In this document: positions 1 to 7,385 of the stretch, one piece after another | Layout: each line of letters starts with the position of its first letter | Numbering within the stretch: the first letter of the stretch is position 1 | Assembly: GCA_040758375.1 (NCBI GenBank) | Contig: JBFLWE010000088.1 | Coordinates: 1 to 22,370, forward strand | Origin: CAMLIZ01 sp040758375 | GTDB lineage: Bacteria; Pseudomonadota; Gammaproteobacteria; Burkholderiales; Burkholderiaceae_C | Direction of reading: 5' to 3' | DNA length: 22,370 nucleotides | Made by a program: the position numbers and the translations under genes | The notes under the pieces: model-generated | Told to the model about the DNA's origin: nothing | Seen by the model: the letters and a program-made list of their open reading frames with translations, nothing else | The model's database searches: none

Positions 1-79
1 CCAGCCGGAACGCTTCTGCCGGGCCGGCCAGGTCCAGCAGCAGCGTTTCGGGCAGCACGACGAACAGCAACCGGATCAT
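1..79 (-). CDS. GlxA-family (DJ-1/PfpI + AraC) transcriptional regulator, N-terminus only
   Basis: Reading from the ATG at 79 toward base 1 gives 26 codons starting MIRLLFVVLPETLLLDLAGP, and the gene runs off the left edge. The pattern of a hydrophobic strand, then D-L-A-G-P-x-E-x-F, is the typical start of GlxA-type regulators. In these a DJ-1/PfpI (class I amidotransferase-like) sensor domain precedes an AraC helix-turn-helix domain. Only the first strand and the following loop are visible, so the AraC domain is presumed. It follows the isochorismatase-family gene on the same strand after about 43 bases, a frequent pairing, and may regulate that gene or the hydrolase group upstream. It could instead be a DJ-1/PfpI protein without a DNA-binding domain. 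Confidence 0.6.
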   Translation of the reverse strand, partial: MIRLLFVVLPETLLLDLAGPAEAFRL

Positions 80-122
80 GGGCGGCGATTGTGCTTCGGG
101 CCGGTGCCAGCCGGGGCTGCAT

Positions 123-680
123 TCAGCAGGCGCGCGCCAGGGCCTGTTCCACCGTGCAGACCGTCGCAAAGCGATCGTTCAGCACCGTCTCGGTGCGCTC
201 CTTGAGCTGGGCCACCGACAGCCGTGTGCCTGCCGGCGTGGTCATCGCAAAGGTGAGCGTTGCTTCGGTGATGTAGTCCACCTCGTAGCCTTCGTCGCTG
301 GCATGCCGCGTGGTGGTCTCGCAGCACTGCTCGGTGCGGATGCCGGCCACCATCAGGCGGCGGATGCCCTGCTGGTGCAGCCACACGCCCAAGGGGCTGC
401 CCACCAGCGCGCTGTGGCGGTGCTTCTCGATCTGCAGCGCGGCGTCGAAGGGGGCCAGGCCTTGCAGCGGCCGCACCAGCCCGCTGCTGCGCGAGAAGGG
501 GTTGTCGGCGCTGTGCGGCGGGTCGGTGTGGAACACCTGCACCACCGGGATGCCGCGCTCCGCACAACCGCGCAGCAGGGTGTTGCAGCGCTCCAGAAAG
601 GCGGGCAGGTCGGTTTCGGACCAGTAGGGGCGGGCGGTGAAGGATTGCTGCACGTCGATCAGCAACAAGGCGGTCTGCAT
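123..680 (-). CDS. isochorismatase-family cysteine hydrolase
   Basis: 185 aa, the normal length for this family. The catalytic triad is visible: Asp9 in ALLLIDVQ, Lys86 in QIEKHRHSAL and Cys119 in GIRTEQCCETT; the non-prolyl cis-peptide region lies just before the Cys. Family members hydrolyse amides or vinyl ethers (nicotinamide, N-carbamoyl compounds, isochorismate) in the cytoplasm; the substrate cannot be read from sequence. The start at 680 has a clear GGAGG seven bases upstream. It is third in a minus-strand group after an M20 amidohydrolase and a DUF2817 peptidase and is followed by a GlxA-type regulator. This context suggests amide or peptide breakdown rather than siderophore synthesis. 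No catalytic residue is missing. Confidence 0.85.
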   Translation of the reverse strand: MQTALLLIDVQQSFTARPYWSETDLPAFLERCNTLLRGCAERGIPVVQVFHTDPPHSADNPFSRSSGLVRPLQGLAPFDAALQIEKHRHSALVGSPLGVWLHQQGIRRLMVAGIRTEQCCETTTRHASDEGYEVDYITEATLTFAMTTPAGTRLSVAQLKERTETVLNDRFATVCTVEQALARAC

Positions 681-763
681 CGTGGGCCTCCGTGAAAGAA
701 GACCTGATCGTGCGCCCGGCCGGGGCCGCTGTCGTGGCCGCCGCCGGACGGCAAGCGGTCATT

Positions 764-1849
764 TCAGGACATCAAGCCTCGCACCGCCTGCAGTGCCACT
801 TCGCGGCCCTGGGCGATGACTGCATCCTTCCACGCCGGCGTGTCGGCGTAGAACGCGTCGCGGATGAGGCGCTTGATCTGTGCAGCTTGCGGCGCACCGG
901 CTTCGGGGTGGTTGTCCAGCCACTGGTCGGCGCGCAGCGCGTAGAGCGTTTCCTCCAGCGGCACCGTGCCGAACTCCAGCGCCACGCCGGTGTATTGCGC
1001 CTGCGGGCACTCGTCGTAGGCGGCCAGCCACATCAAGCCCTCGAGCAAGACCGCGCTGGAGCTGCCCTCGTAGATGGAGGTGACCTGCGGGCCCCACCAG
1101 CGGCGCGCCCTTGCCAGCGCCTCGGGGTCGTTCCTGCAGGCGAGGATGCGCTCGCCCACCCCGCTGGGCCCCAGGCCGGTGTGGAAATCCACCCACCCCA
1201 GGCGCGCGCAGCGGCGGCCATGTTCCTGCAGCACGTGGCGCAGGGTCTGCTGGCTCCAGGTGGGATTGATGCCGCCGTAGAAGATGCCCTGTGGATGCGA
1301 GTACTGTCCTGCGGTGATCGCCTGCTGCAGGCCCTTGGCGCCGTGCTGCTCGGCGTAGGCCATCAGCACCGCCTCGTTCTGCGGCGTCGGCGGCCACTGC
1401 TGCGGCACCAGCGCATGCGCCAGTTCGTCATAGCCGGGGTTGGCCGGCAGCGGCTGGGAGAAGTCGTGGAAGTTGCGGTTCAGGTCCACGTTCTCGTGCG
1501 TGGTGCGCCGCCACCACGAGAAGCCATAGGGGTTGAGTGCATGCACGTACAGCACTGCCACGCCTGCTTCGTGTGCCGCGCTGTGCAAGGCGGGTTCGCT
1601 CAGCAACGCGGTCTGGATCGCCGAGCCGCAGAAGCCTTCGACACCATGGCAGGCGCTGCTGAGGATCAGCAGGCCGTTCGCATCGGCCGGTCCGTAGCGC
1701 GCCACGTCCATCGCCAGCGCCTCGCCGTCGCGGCCGAGCATCGGGTGCGCATGCGAGTGCACGTCGAGCCCGGCAGCGTCGGCCGCGGCGAGGAACTTGC
1801 CGCGCGCCTCGGCATAGCTCTGCGAGAACCAGTGTGCGGCCGGGTCCAT
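764..1849 (-). CDS. M14-like metallopeptidase, DUF2817 family
   Basis: 361 aa from the ATG at 1849. This start was chosen because AGAGG lies about nine bases upstream and the earlier in-frame ATGs (1864, 1951) read into repeat-rich non-coding sequence. Zinc-carboxypeptidase features are visible: H68 and E71 in ACHGVEGF (first two metal ligands), the substrate-binding arginine in DLNRNF (about 125), H223 in WVDFHTGLG (third ligand), and E292 in ALEFGT as probable catalytic base. No signal peptide is apparent, so it is probably cytoplasmic. DUF2817 proteins belong to the M14 carboxypeptidase/aspartoacylase-like superfamily, but substrates are mostly unassigned. It lies between an M20 amidohydrolase and an isochorismatase-family hydrolase on the same strand, consistent with peptide or acyl-amino-acid breakdown (inference). 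Confidence 0.82.
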   Translation of the reverse strand: MDPAAHWFSQSYAEARGKFLAAADAAGLDVHSHAHPMLGRDGEALAMDVARYGPADANGLLILSSACHGVEGFCGSAIQTALLSEPALHSAAHEAGVAVLYVHALNPYGFSWWRRTTHENVDLNRNFHDFSQPLPANPGYDELAHALVPQQWPPTPQNEAVLMAYAEQHGAKGLQQAITAGQYSHPQGIFYGGINPTWSQQTLRHVLQEHGRRCARLGWVDFHTGLGPSGVGERILACRNDPEALARARRWWGPQVTSIYEGSSSAVLLEGLMWLAAYDECPQAQYTGVALEFGTVPLEETLYALRADQWLDNHPEAGAPQAAQIKRLIRDAFYADTPAWKDAVIAQGREVALQAVRGLMS

Positions 1850-1896
1850 CGGCGCGCCTCTCATCCGGTCTGTGCCGCGTCCAGCGGCCGCAGCCC

Positions 1897-2066
1897 AGCA
1901 GCCGCCGCGGATCCCGCTTCGCCGGTCCGCTGGCGGCGCTCCCTTGAGCAACTGTCGCCCGGCCGCTCCGAAGGCAGTTGCTCGCCCCCGCGGGGGGCGG
2001 ACGCGGTACCCTGCGGCCGGGGGCCGACATACAAGGGGGAAGCGCCGAAGGCGCTACGGGGGTGGT
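1897..2066 (-). repeat. stop-codon-associated GC-rich hairpin repeat, copy A (long variant)
   Basis: This fills the gap between the M20 amidohydrolase stop (2067-2069) and the DUF2817 gene. It shares two blocks with copies at 6492-6570 and 6940-7016: the palindrome AGCGCCGAAGGCGCT (2041-2055) and the far-end block around CGCTTCGCCGGTCCGCTGG (1915-1933). Copy A carries about 100 extra bases between these blocks. That insert includes a perfect 9-bp inverted repeat, GAGCAACTG (1946-1954) with CAGTTGCTC (1975-1983), and a 6-bp C/G hairpin near 1985-1999. Strand is given so that the palindrome comes first after the upstream gene. It may act as a 3'-end stabiliser or weak terminator; no T-tract is seen. 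Confidence 0.7.
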
Positions 2067-3251
2067 TCACTTCAGCCAGGCTTCGGCCAGGCGCACCCAC
2101 ATCGTGGCGCCCAGCGGAATCAGGTCGTCGTTGAAGTCGTAGCTGGGGTTGTGCAGCATGCAAGGCCCCATGCCGTGGCCGCCGTCGCGGTGGCTGCCGT
2201 CGCCGTTGCCGATGAGGAAGTAGCAGCCCGGCTTTTCCTGCAGGAAGTAGCTGAAGTCCTCGGCGCCCATCGTGGGCTCGAAGTCGAGCACGTTCTCGCG
2301 CCCCACCACCTGTGCGGCCACCTGCTGGAAGAAGCGCGTCTCGGCCTCGTGGTTGATCGTGGGCGGGTAGTTGCGCACAAACTCGAATTCGCACTGCGCC
2401 TCGAACGCGGCGCAGGTCGCCTCGGCGATGGTCTTCATGCGGCGCTCGATCAGATCGAGCACCTCGGTGGTGAAGGTGCGCACGGTGCCTTCGAGCACGC
2501 AGCTGTCGGGCACCACGTTGGTGGCTTCGCCGGCATGGATCATCGTCACCGAGATCACGCCGGTGTCGATGGGCCGCTTGTTGCGCGTGATGATGGTCTG
2601 GAAGGCCTGCACCATCTGGCAGGCCACGGGCACCGGGTCGGTGCCCAGGTGCGGCATCGCGCCGTGCGCGCCCTTGCCGCGGATGGTGATCTTGAACTCG
2701 TTGCTGGAGGCGAACACCGGGCCGCTGCGCACGGCGAACTGGCCCACCTTCAGGCCCGGCCAGTTGTGCGCGCCGAAGATGGCCTCCATCGGGAACTGCT
2801 GGAACAGGCCGTCCTTCATCATCTCGCGCGCGCCGCCGCCGCCTTCTTCGGCAGGCTGGAACACCAGGTACACGGTGCCGTCGAAGTTGCGGTGCTTCGC
2901 CAGGTGCTTGGCGGCAGCCAGCAGCATGGCCGTATGGCCGTCGTGGCCGCAGGCATGCATGCGGCCGGCGTGCACGCTGGCGTGCTCGAAGCGGTTGGCC
3001 TCCGTCATGGGCAGCGCGTCGATGTCGGCCCGCAGGCCCACGGCGCGCGCGGAGCTGCCGTTCTTCACGATGCCCACCACGCCAGTGGTGCCCAGCCCGC
3101 GGTGCACGGGGATGCCCCAGTCGGTGAGCGCCTTGGCGATCAGGTCCGCGGTGCGGGCCTCTTGAAAGCAGAGTTCGGGGTGCTTGTGGATGTCGCGTCG
3201 CAGCGCGGCGATGCTGGCGGCGTCGGCCAGGATGGATTCGATCAGCTGCAT
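2067..3251 (-). CDS. M20-family amidohydrolase (hippurate/N-acyl-amino-acid hydrolase type)
   Basis: 394 aa from the ATG at 3251. GGAG sits nine bases upstream, and the longer in-frame version adds 33 unlikely residues. The family hallmarks are present in order: DIHKHPEL (20-27), the metal site HACGHDGH (99-106), catalytic/metal glutamates in PAEEGGGG (135-136), GAHNWPG (161-167), the dimerisation lid domain around 180-290, and MGAEDFSYFL followed by a C-terminal His in CMLHNPSYDF. M20D enzymes remove acyl or aryl groups from amino acids (hippurate, N-acetyl amino acids, indole-3-acetyl conjugates) using a two-metal centre in the cytoplasm. It is first in the minus-strand hydrolase group and separated from the next gene by a hairpin repeat. 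The exact substrate cannot be decided. Confidence 0.9.
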   Translation of the reverse strand: MQLIESILADAASIAALRRDIHKHPELCFQEARTADLIAKALTDWGIPVHRGLGTTGVVGIVKNGSSARAVGLRADIDALPMTEANRFEHASVHAGRMHACGHDGHTAMLLAAAKHLAKHRNFDGTVYLVFQPAEEGGGGAREMMKDGLFQQFPMEAIFGAHNWPGLKVGQFAVRSGPVFASSNEFKITIRGKGAHGAMPHLGTDPVPVACQMVQAFQTIITRNKRPIDTGVISVTMIHAGEATNVVPDSCVLEGTVRTFTTEVLDLIERRMKTIAEATCAAFEAQCEFEFVRNYPPTINHEAETRFFQQVAAQVVGRENVLDFEPTMGAEDFSYFLQEKPGCYFLIGNGDGSHRDGGHGMGPCMLHNPSYDFNDDLIPLGATMWVRLAEAWLK

Positions 3252-3361
3252 GCTTGTGTCTCCGTGTCTCGCAACCCTCGTGGGGCCGCAAGGAACGGGC
3301 CATCTTAACGCTCGCTGCCGGTGGATTTCCCCGCATGGGCATCGCTGCACGCGGCCTGTGC

Positions 3362-3367
3362 GAATAT
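3362..3367 (+). promoter_or_regulatory. possible -10 hexamer for a leaderless start of the molybdopterin oxidoreductase
   Basis: GAATAT lies exactly six bases before the ATG at 3374, and no Shine-Dalgarno sequence is visible. That spacing would place transcription start on the A of the start codon. It matches the -10 consensus at only three positions and no -35 is recognisable, so this is weak. It gains some weight from similar arrangements before yadG and ibaG. Confidence 0.25.
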
Positions 3368-3373
3368 CAGCGG

Positions 3374-5425
3374 ATGGATGCCCTTGCCCCCCTCGCCGAC
3401 AGCACCACCGTCCACGCCGCCTGCCCCCACGACTGCCCCGACACCTGCGCGATGCGCGTCACGGTGCAGCAGGGCCGCGTGATCCGCGTGCAGGGCGCCC
3501 CCGACCATCCCACCACCCATGGCGCGTTGTGCACCAAGGTCAGCCGCTATGCCGAGCGCACCTACCACCCCGAGCGCGTGCTGCATCCGATGAAGCGCGT
3601 GGGCCCCAAGGGCAGCGGCCAGTTCGTGCGCGTGGGCTGGGACGAGGCGCTGGACGACATCGCCGCACGGCTGAAGGCGATCGCCGCGCGCGACCCGCAG
3701 GCCATCGTGCCCTACAGCTATGCCGGCACCATGGGCCTGGTGCAGGGCGAGAGCATGGCTGCGCGCTTTTTCCACAAACTGGGCGCTTCTCTGCTCGACC
3801 GCACCATCTGTGCCGCGGCCGGCGGCGAGGCGCTGCGCCTGACCTACGGCGGCAAGGTGGGCATGCACCTGGAGTTCTTCGCCGAGAGCAAGCTGATCCT
3901 GATCTGGGGCAGCAACTCGATCGCGTCCAACCTGCATTTCTGGACCTTTGCCCAGGCCGCCAAGCGCAACGGCGCCAGGCTGGTGTGTATCGACCCGCGG
4001 CGCACCGAGACGGCCGACAAATGCCATCAGCACATCGCGCTGTTGCCCGGCACCGACGGCGCGCTGGCGCTGGGCCTGATGCACGAGCTGATCGTGCACG
4101 GCTGGATTGACCGCGACTACGTGGCCCGCCATGTCGAGGGCTTCGAGGCGCTGCGGGAGCGTGCGTTGCAGTGGCCGCCGGAGCGGGCGGCGCAGGTGTG
4201 CGGCATCACGCCCGACGAGGTGCGCCAGCTCGCGCGCGACTACGCCACCCTGTCGCCCGCGGCCATCCGCCTCAACTACGGCATGCAGCGTGTGCGCGGC
4301 GGCGGCAGCGCGGTGCGGCTGATCGCGCTGCTGCCTTGCCTCGCCGGCGCCTGGCGCCACCGCGCCGGCGGCCTGCTGTTGTCGGCCTCGGGCTGGTTCC
4401 CCAAGAACGCGCAGGCGCTGGAGCGGCCCGACCTGCTGGCCGGCCGCACGCCGCGCACGATCAACATGAGCACGATCGGCGACGACCTGCTGCGCGAGTC
4501 CTCGCCGGCCTTCGGGCCCAGGATCGAGGCGCTGGTCGTCTACAACAGCAACCCGGTCGCGGTGGCGCCGGAGTCGCCCAAGGTGGTGCAGGGCTTCCGG
4601 CGCGAGGACCTGTTCACCGTGGTGCTCGAACACTTCATGACCGACACCGCCGACCATGCCGACTACGTGCTGCCGGCCACCACGCAGCTCGAGCACCTGG
4701 ACGTGCACCTGAGCTACGGCCACACCTATGCGCTGATCAACGAGCCGGCTGTTCAGCCGCTGGGCGAGGCCAAGCCGAACACGCAAGTCTTCCGCGAGCT
4801 GGCGGCCCGCATGGGCTTTGCCGAGCCCTGCTTCGCCGACAGCGACGACGCGATCGCGCGCGTGGCCTTCCGCGGCGATGCAGTGACCTTCGACGCGCTC
4901 AAGGCGCACGGCTGGGTCAAGCTGCCGCTGCCCGACGCGCCTTTTGCCGAGGGCGGCTTCCCCACGCCCTCGGGCAAGGCGGTGGCCTGCGCTCCCGGCG
5001 TGGACTTGCCCGACCATGTGCCCAACCACGAAAGCGCGCTGTCCACGCCGCAGCTGCAGGCGCGCTACCCGCTGGCGATGATCTCCCCGCCGGCGCGCAA
5101 CTTCCTCAACTCCACCTTCGTCAACGTGACCAGCCTGCGCGCGATCGAGGGCGAGCCGCTGCTCGAAATGCATGCCGATGACGCGGCCGCGCGCGGCATC
5201 GCCAGCGGCGCGATGGTGCGCGTGTTCAACGACCGCGGCGAGTACCGCTGCCGCGCCGAGGTGAGCCCGCGGGCGCGGCCCGGCGTGGTGAACGGACTGG
5301 GCATCTGGTGGCGCAAGCTCGGCCCGGCCGGCACCAACGTGAACGAGCTGACGCACCAGGGCCTCACCGACCTGGGCCGCGCGCCCAGCTTCTACGACTG
5401 CCTGGTTGAAGTCGCGCCTGTTTGA
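3374..5425 (+). CDS. molybdopterin-dependent oxidoreductase, cytoplasmic, [4Fe-4S]-containing
   Basis: 683 aa from the ATG at 3374 (MDALAPLADS). Upstream in-frame ATGs at 3335 and 3254 are possible but add non-conserved residues. The N-terminal iron-sulfur motif is C17-x3-C21-x3-C25 with C53 in GALCTK, the CPHDCPDTC signature of a large family of DMSO-reductase-type oxidoreductases with unassigned substrates. RTICAAAG aligns by pattern with the Mo-ligand segment, so Cys146 may be the metal ligand (inference). Later segments LIWGSNS, RRTETADKC and YNSNPVAVAP are typical bis-MGD-binding loops, and the last ~120 residues form the molydopterin dinucleotide-binding domain. There is no Tat signal, so the enzyme should be cytoplasmic. 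It ends one base before the lipoprotein peptidase gene. No electron-transfer subunit gene is adjacent. Confidence 0.87.
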   Translation: MDALAPLADSTTVHAACPHDCPDTCAMRVTVQQGRVIRVQGAPDHPTTHGALCTKVSRYAERTYHPERVLHPMKRVGPKGSGQFVRVGWDEALDDIAARLKAIAARDPQAIVPYSYAGTMGLVQGESMAARFFHKLGASLLDRTICAAAGGEALRLTYGGKVGMHLEFFAESKLILIWGSNSIASNLHFWTFAQAAKRNGARLVCIDPRRTETADKCHQHIALLPGTDGALALGLMHELIVHGWIDRDYVARHVEGFEALRERALQWPPERAAQVCGITPDEVRQLARDYATLSPAAIRLNYGMQRVRGGGSAVRLIALLPCLAGAWRHRAGGLLLSASGWFPKNAQALERPDLLAGRTPRTINMSTIGDDLLRESSPAFGPRIEALVVYNSNPVAVAPESPKVVQGFRREDLFTVVLEHFMTDTADHADYVLPATTQLEHLDVHLSYGHTYALINEPAVQPLGEAKPNTQVFRELAARMGFAEPCFADSDDAIARVAFRGDAVTFDALKAHGWVKLPLPDAPFAEGGFPTPSGKAVACAPGVDLPDHVPNHESALSTPQLQARYPLAMISPPARNFLNSTFVNVTSLRAIEGEPLLEMHADDAAARGIASGAMVRVFNDRGEYRCRAEVSPRARPGVVNGLGIWWRKLGPAGTNVNELTHQGLTDLGRAPSFYDCLVEVAPV

Positions 5426-5426
5426 G

Positions 5427-6500
5427 ATGAGTCGCCGGCGCGCTTTCTGGACCGTGGCGCTGATGCTCGTCCTGGCCGCTGTGGGCGGCCTGGCCGGCTG
5501 CGGCTCGGTGAGCTACCTCGCGCAATCGGTGGGCGGGCACCTGAGTCTGATGAATGCTGCCCGCCCCGTGCAGGACTGGGTGAACGATCCGCAGACGCCG
5601 CAGCCGCTGCGCGAGCGCCTGCAACTGGCCGACCGCATGCGCGACTTCTCGGTGAGCGAGCTGCGCCTGCCCGACAACAACAGCTACCGCCGCTTTGCCG
5701 AACTCGACCGCACCGCCGCGGTGTGGAACGTGGTGGCCGCGCCCGAGCTTTCGCTCAAGCTCAAGACGGCCTGCTTTCCTGTGGTGGGCTGCGTGGGCTA
5801 CCGCGGCTACTTCGACCGGGCCGACGCCGACCAGGAAGCCGAACGCCTGCGCAAACAGGGGCTGGAGGTCTATGTGTACGGCGTGCCCGCGTACTCGACA
5901 CTCGGCTGGACCAACTGGTTCGGCGGCGACCCGCTGCTGTCCACCTTCATCCGCTATCCCGAGGGCGAACTCGCGCGCATGATCTTCCACGAGCTGGCGC
6001 ACCAGGTGGCCTACGCGAAGGACGACACGATGTTCAACGAGTCCTTCGCCACCTCGGTGGAGGTGATCGGCGGCCAGCGCTGGCTGCAGCAGCATGCGAG
6101 CGCCGAAGCGCGCGAGGAGTACGCACGCTACGACGGCCGCCGGCGCGACTTTCGCGCGCTGACGCGCGCCTACCGCGACCGGTTGGAGGCGGTGTTCAGG
6201 AGCGACCTGCCCGACGCCGACAAGCGCGTCCGCAAGGCCGAGCTGATGCAGCAGATGCGCGCCGAGTACGCCAGGCTCAAGGCCGAGCGCTGGGGCGGTT
6301 ACGCCGGCTACGACCGCTGGTTCGAACAGGCCAACAATGCCGCGCTGGGCGTGCTGTCGGCCTACGACGAGCTGGTGCCCCACTTCCAGCGCCTGTTCGA
6401 GCGCGAGGGTGGCGATTTCGATCGCTTCTATGCCGAGGTCAAGCGCCTGGCCCAGTTGCCCAAGAGTGAACGGCGCGCCAAACTTGGCCCGCCCCCGTAG
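5427..6500 (+). CDS. lipoprotein zinc aminopeptidase (COG4324 / Aminopep family)
   Basis: 357 aa from the ATG at 5427, one base after the preceding TGA, so probably translationally coupled; an upstream TTG at 5406 is less likely. The N-terminus is basic (SRRR), then a hydrophobic stretch and a lipobox L-A-G-C with Cys25, indicating a lipoprotein anchored in the envelope. The zincin motif HELAH is at 188-192 and the third ligand is probably Glu205 in FNESFA, as in gluzincins. This matches the predicted aminopeptidase family; its physiological substrate is unknown. The last residues (GPPP) and the TAG stop fall inside the hairpin repeat that follows, so the C-terminus may have been shaped by that repeat. 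Its link to the molybdoenzyme is positional only. Confidence 0.85.
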   Translation: MSRRRAFWTVALMLVLAAVGGLAGCGSVSYLAQSVGGHLSLMNAARPVQDWVNDPQTPQPLRERLQLADRMRDFSVSELRLPDNNSYRRFAELDRTAAVWNVVAAPELSLKLKTACFPVVGCVGYRGYFDRADADQEAERLRKQGLEVYVYGVPAYSTLGWTNWFGGDPLLSTFIRYPEGELARMIFHELAHQVAYAKDDTMFNESFATSVEVIGGQRWLQQHASAEAREEYARYDGRRRDFRALTRAYRDRLEAVFRSDLPDADKRVRKAELMQQMRAEYARLKAERWGGYAGYDRWFEQANNAALGVLSAYDELVPHFQRLFEREGGDFDRFYAEVKRLAQLPKSERRAKLGPPP

Positions 6501-6570
6501 CGCCTTCGGCGCTTCCCCCTCCAGGGGGCGGCGCCAGCGGACCGGCGAAGCCGCAACCGCGGCGGCTGCT
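6492..6570 (+). repeat. stop-codon-associated GC-rich hairpin repeat, copy B
   Basis: It starts within the last codons of the aminopeptidase. Two stem-loops are visible: AGCGCCTTCGGCGCT (6499-6513, 6-bp stem, TTC loop) and CCCCCTCCAGGGGG (about 6515-6528, 6-bp stem). The far-end block CCAGCGGACCGGCGAAGC follows at about 6534-6551. Read in this direction it matches copies A and C in their own gene directions. No T-tract follows, so it is not a classical intrinsic terminator. The bases from here to the next ATG at 6599 show nothing else clear. Confidence 0.72.
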
Positions 6571-6598
6571 TGGCTTGAGCCGTTGACCGAGAGATCCC

Positions 6599-6916
6599 AT
6601 GCCTGACATCAACATCCACCGTGAACATAGGCTCGGCCTGCCCAAGGCGCGCAAGCTGGCCTGGCAGTGGGCCGAACATGTGGAGCAGAAGTTCGACATG
6701 GAGTGCACCGTGATCGAGGGCGAAACCAGCGACACGGTGGAGTTCGAGCGCAGCGGCGTTCGAGGCCGGCTGATCGTGGCCCCCGATCACTTCGACCTCG
6801 AGGCCAAGCTGGGCCTGCTGCTGGGGGCCTTTGCCAAGACCATCCAGGGCGAGATCGAGAAAGAGCTCGATGCGCTGCTGGCCGGCAAGGCCGCAGCCAA
6901 AAGAAAGAAAGGCTGA
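6599..6916 (+). CDS. polyhydroxyalkanoic acid system family protein (PHA_gran_rgn)
   Basis: 105 aa, the usual size of this small family. It starts MPDINIHREHRLGLPKAR and ends in a lysine-rich tail (AAAKRKKG). The N-terminal pattern I-x-I-x-R-x-H-x-L-G-L-x-x-A-R-x-x-A and the central D-x-V-E-F-E-R-S-G-V-x-G segment are characteristic. Family members are encoded near polyhydroxyalkanoate genes and are thought to be associated with PHA granules or their regulation; a biochemical activity is not established. The gene is alone on its strand between two inverted copies of the hairpin repeat. Nearby acyl-CoA-binding, WS/DGAT and PhaD-like genes support a storage-compound role. The ribosome site is weak (GAGAG about ten bases upstream). 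Confidence 0.8.
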   Translation: MPDINIHREHRLGLPKARKLAWQWAEHVEQKFDMECTVIEGETSDTVEFERSGVRGRLIVAPDHFDLEAKLGLLLGAFAKTIQGEIEKELDALLAGKAAAKRKKG

Positions 6917-6939
6917 ACCGCATGGTCCAGCCCAGCGAA

Positions 6940-7016
6940 CACCGCGGATCCGGCTTCGTCGGTCCGCTGGTGTTGCCCCCTGGAGGGGCAAGCGCCGAAG
7001 GCGCTTCGGCGGTGGG
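6940..7016 (-). repeat. stop-codon-associated GC-rich hairpin repeat, copy C
   Basis: It lies directly after the acyl-CoA-binding protein stop (TAG, 7017-7019 on the minus strand) and faces the 3' end of the PHA-system gene. It contains the palindrome AGCGCCGAAGGCGCT (6991-7005), a 6-bp C/G hairpin around 6974-6989 and the block GGCTTCGTCGGTCCGCTGG (6952-6970), nearly identical to copies A and B. It could terminate or protect both converging transcripts. Confidence 0.72.
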
Positions 7017-7271
7017 CTACTTCAGGGATTCGATGAGGTCGATGTATTCCTGCATCGCCTCGTCGCCGCTCTTGCCCTTCAGCTCGTTCCACGCATCCCA
7101 TTTCGCGCGGCCGACCATGTCGGTGAAGCCGGGGCGCTTGCCGTCCACGTCGCCGGCGGTGGCCTGCTTGTACAGCGCGTAGATCTTCAGCAGCGTCATG
7201 TTGTCGGGCTTTTCCGGCAGCTGTTTGGATTCGGCCACGGCTTGTTCGAAACGGGCTTTGAGGTCGGCCAT
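7017..7271 (-). CDS. acyl-CoA-binding protein (ACBP)
   Basis: 84 aa, matching the four-helix ACBP fold (about 86 aa). Diagnostic segments are LLKIYALYKQATAGD (27-41) and RAKWDAWNELKGKS (55-68), followed by EAMQEYIDLIESLK. These contain the conserved tyrosines and lysines that bind the acyl-CoA headgroup and 3'-phosphate. The protein buffers long-chain acyl-CoA esters in the cytoplasm. The start at 7271 has an AGGAG about eight bases upstream. It is divergently transcribed from the WS/DGAT acyltransferase with only 114 bp between, suggesting coordinated supply of acyl-CoA to neutral-lipid synthesis or use (inference). Confidence 0.93.
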   Translation of the reverse strand: MADLKARFEQAVAESKQLPEKPDNMTLLKIYALYKQATAGDVDGKRPGFTDMVGRAKWDAWNELKGKSGDEAMQEYIDLIESLK

Positions 7272-7341
7272 TTGACGGGTCTCCTGCGTAACAATGGGCA
7301 TTGACGCGGGCAATGGTACCCAGCATCGTGCACCGCGTGGC

Positions 7342-7355
7342 AGGGCGAGCGCCCT
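7342..7355. promoter_or_regulatory. small palindrome in the ACBP / WS-DGAT divergent spacer
   Basis: AGGGCGAGCGCCCT is a perfect 6-bp inverted repeat around two bases, located between the two divergent starts (7271 and 7386). It could be an operator for a shared regulator such as the nearby PhaD-like TetR protein, but short GC palindromes are common in this genome, so the call is tentative. Confidence 0.2.
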
Positions 7356-7385
7356 AGAAACAGCAGACACCGGGAGACACCACCC

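Noticed and set aside
692..2134. 480-codon plus-strand open frame
   Set aside because: It is antisense to the DUF2817 peptidase, whose catalytic motifs are intact; its translation has no recognisable motif and runs into repeat sequence. Long antisense frames are expected at this GC content.
3302..3307. TAAGAT on the minus strand as a -10 for the M20 amidohydrolase
   Set aside because: Four of six match and correct side, but no -35 at usual spacing; too weak to list.
1872..3308. 478-codon plus-strand open frame
   Set aside because: Antisense shadow of the M20 amidohydrolase, His/Ala/Gly-rich low-complexity translation.
3305..5356. 683-codon minus-strand open frame
   Set aside because: Antisense to the molybdopterin oxidoreductase, which has clear Fe-S and cofactor motifs; the antisense product has none.
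6492..7016. PHA-system gene flanked by inverted repeats as a transposon-like unit
   Set aside because: The flanking copies are better explained as two independent 3'-end elements of the aminopeptidase and ACBP genes; no transposase or target duplication is seen.
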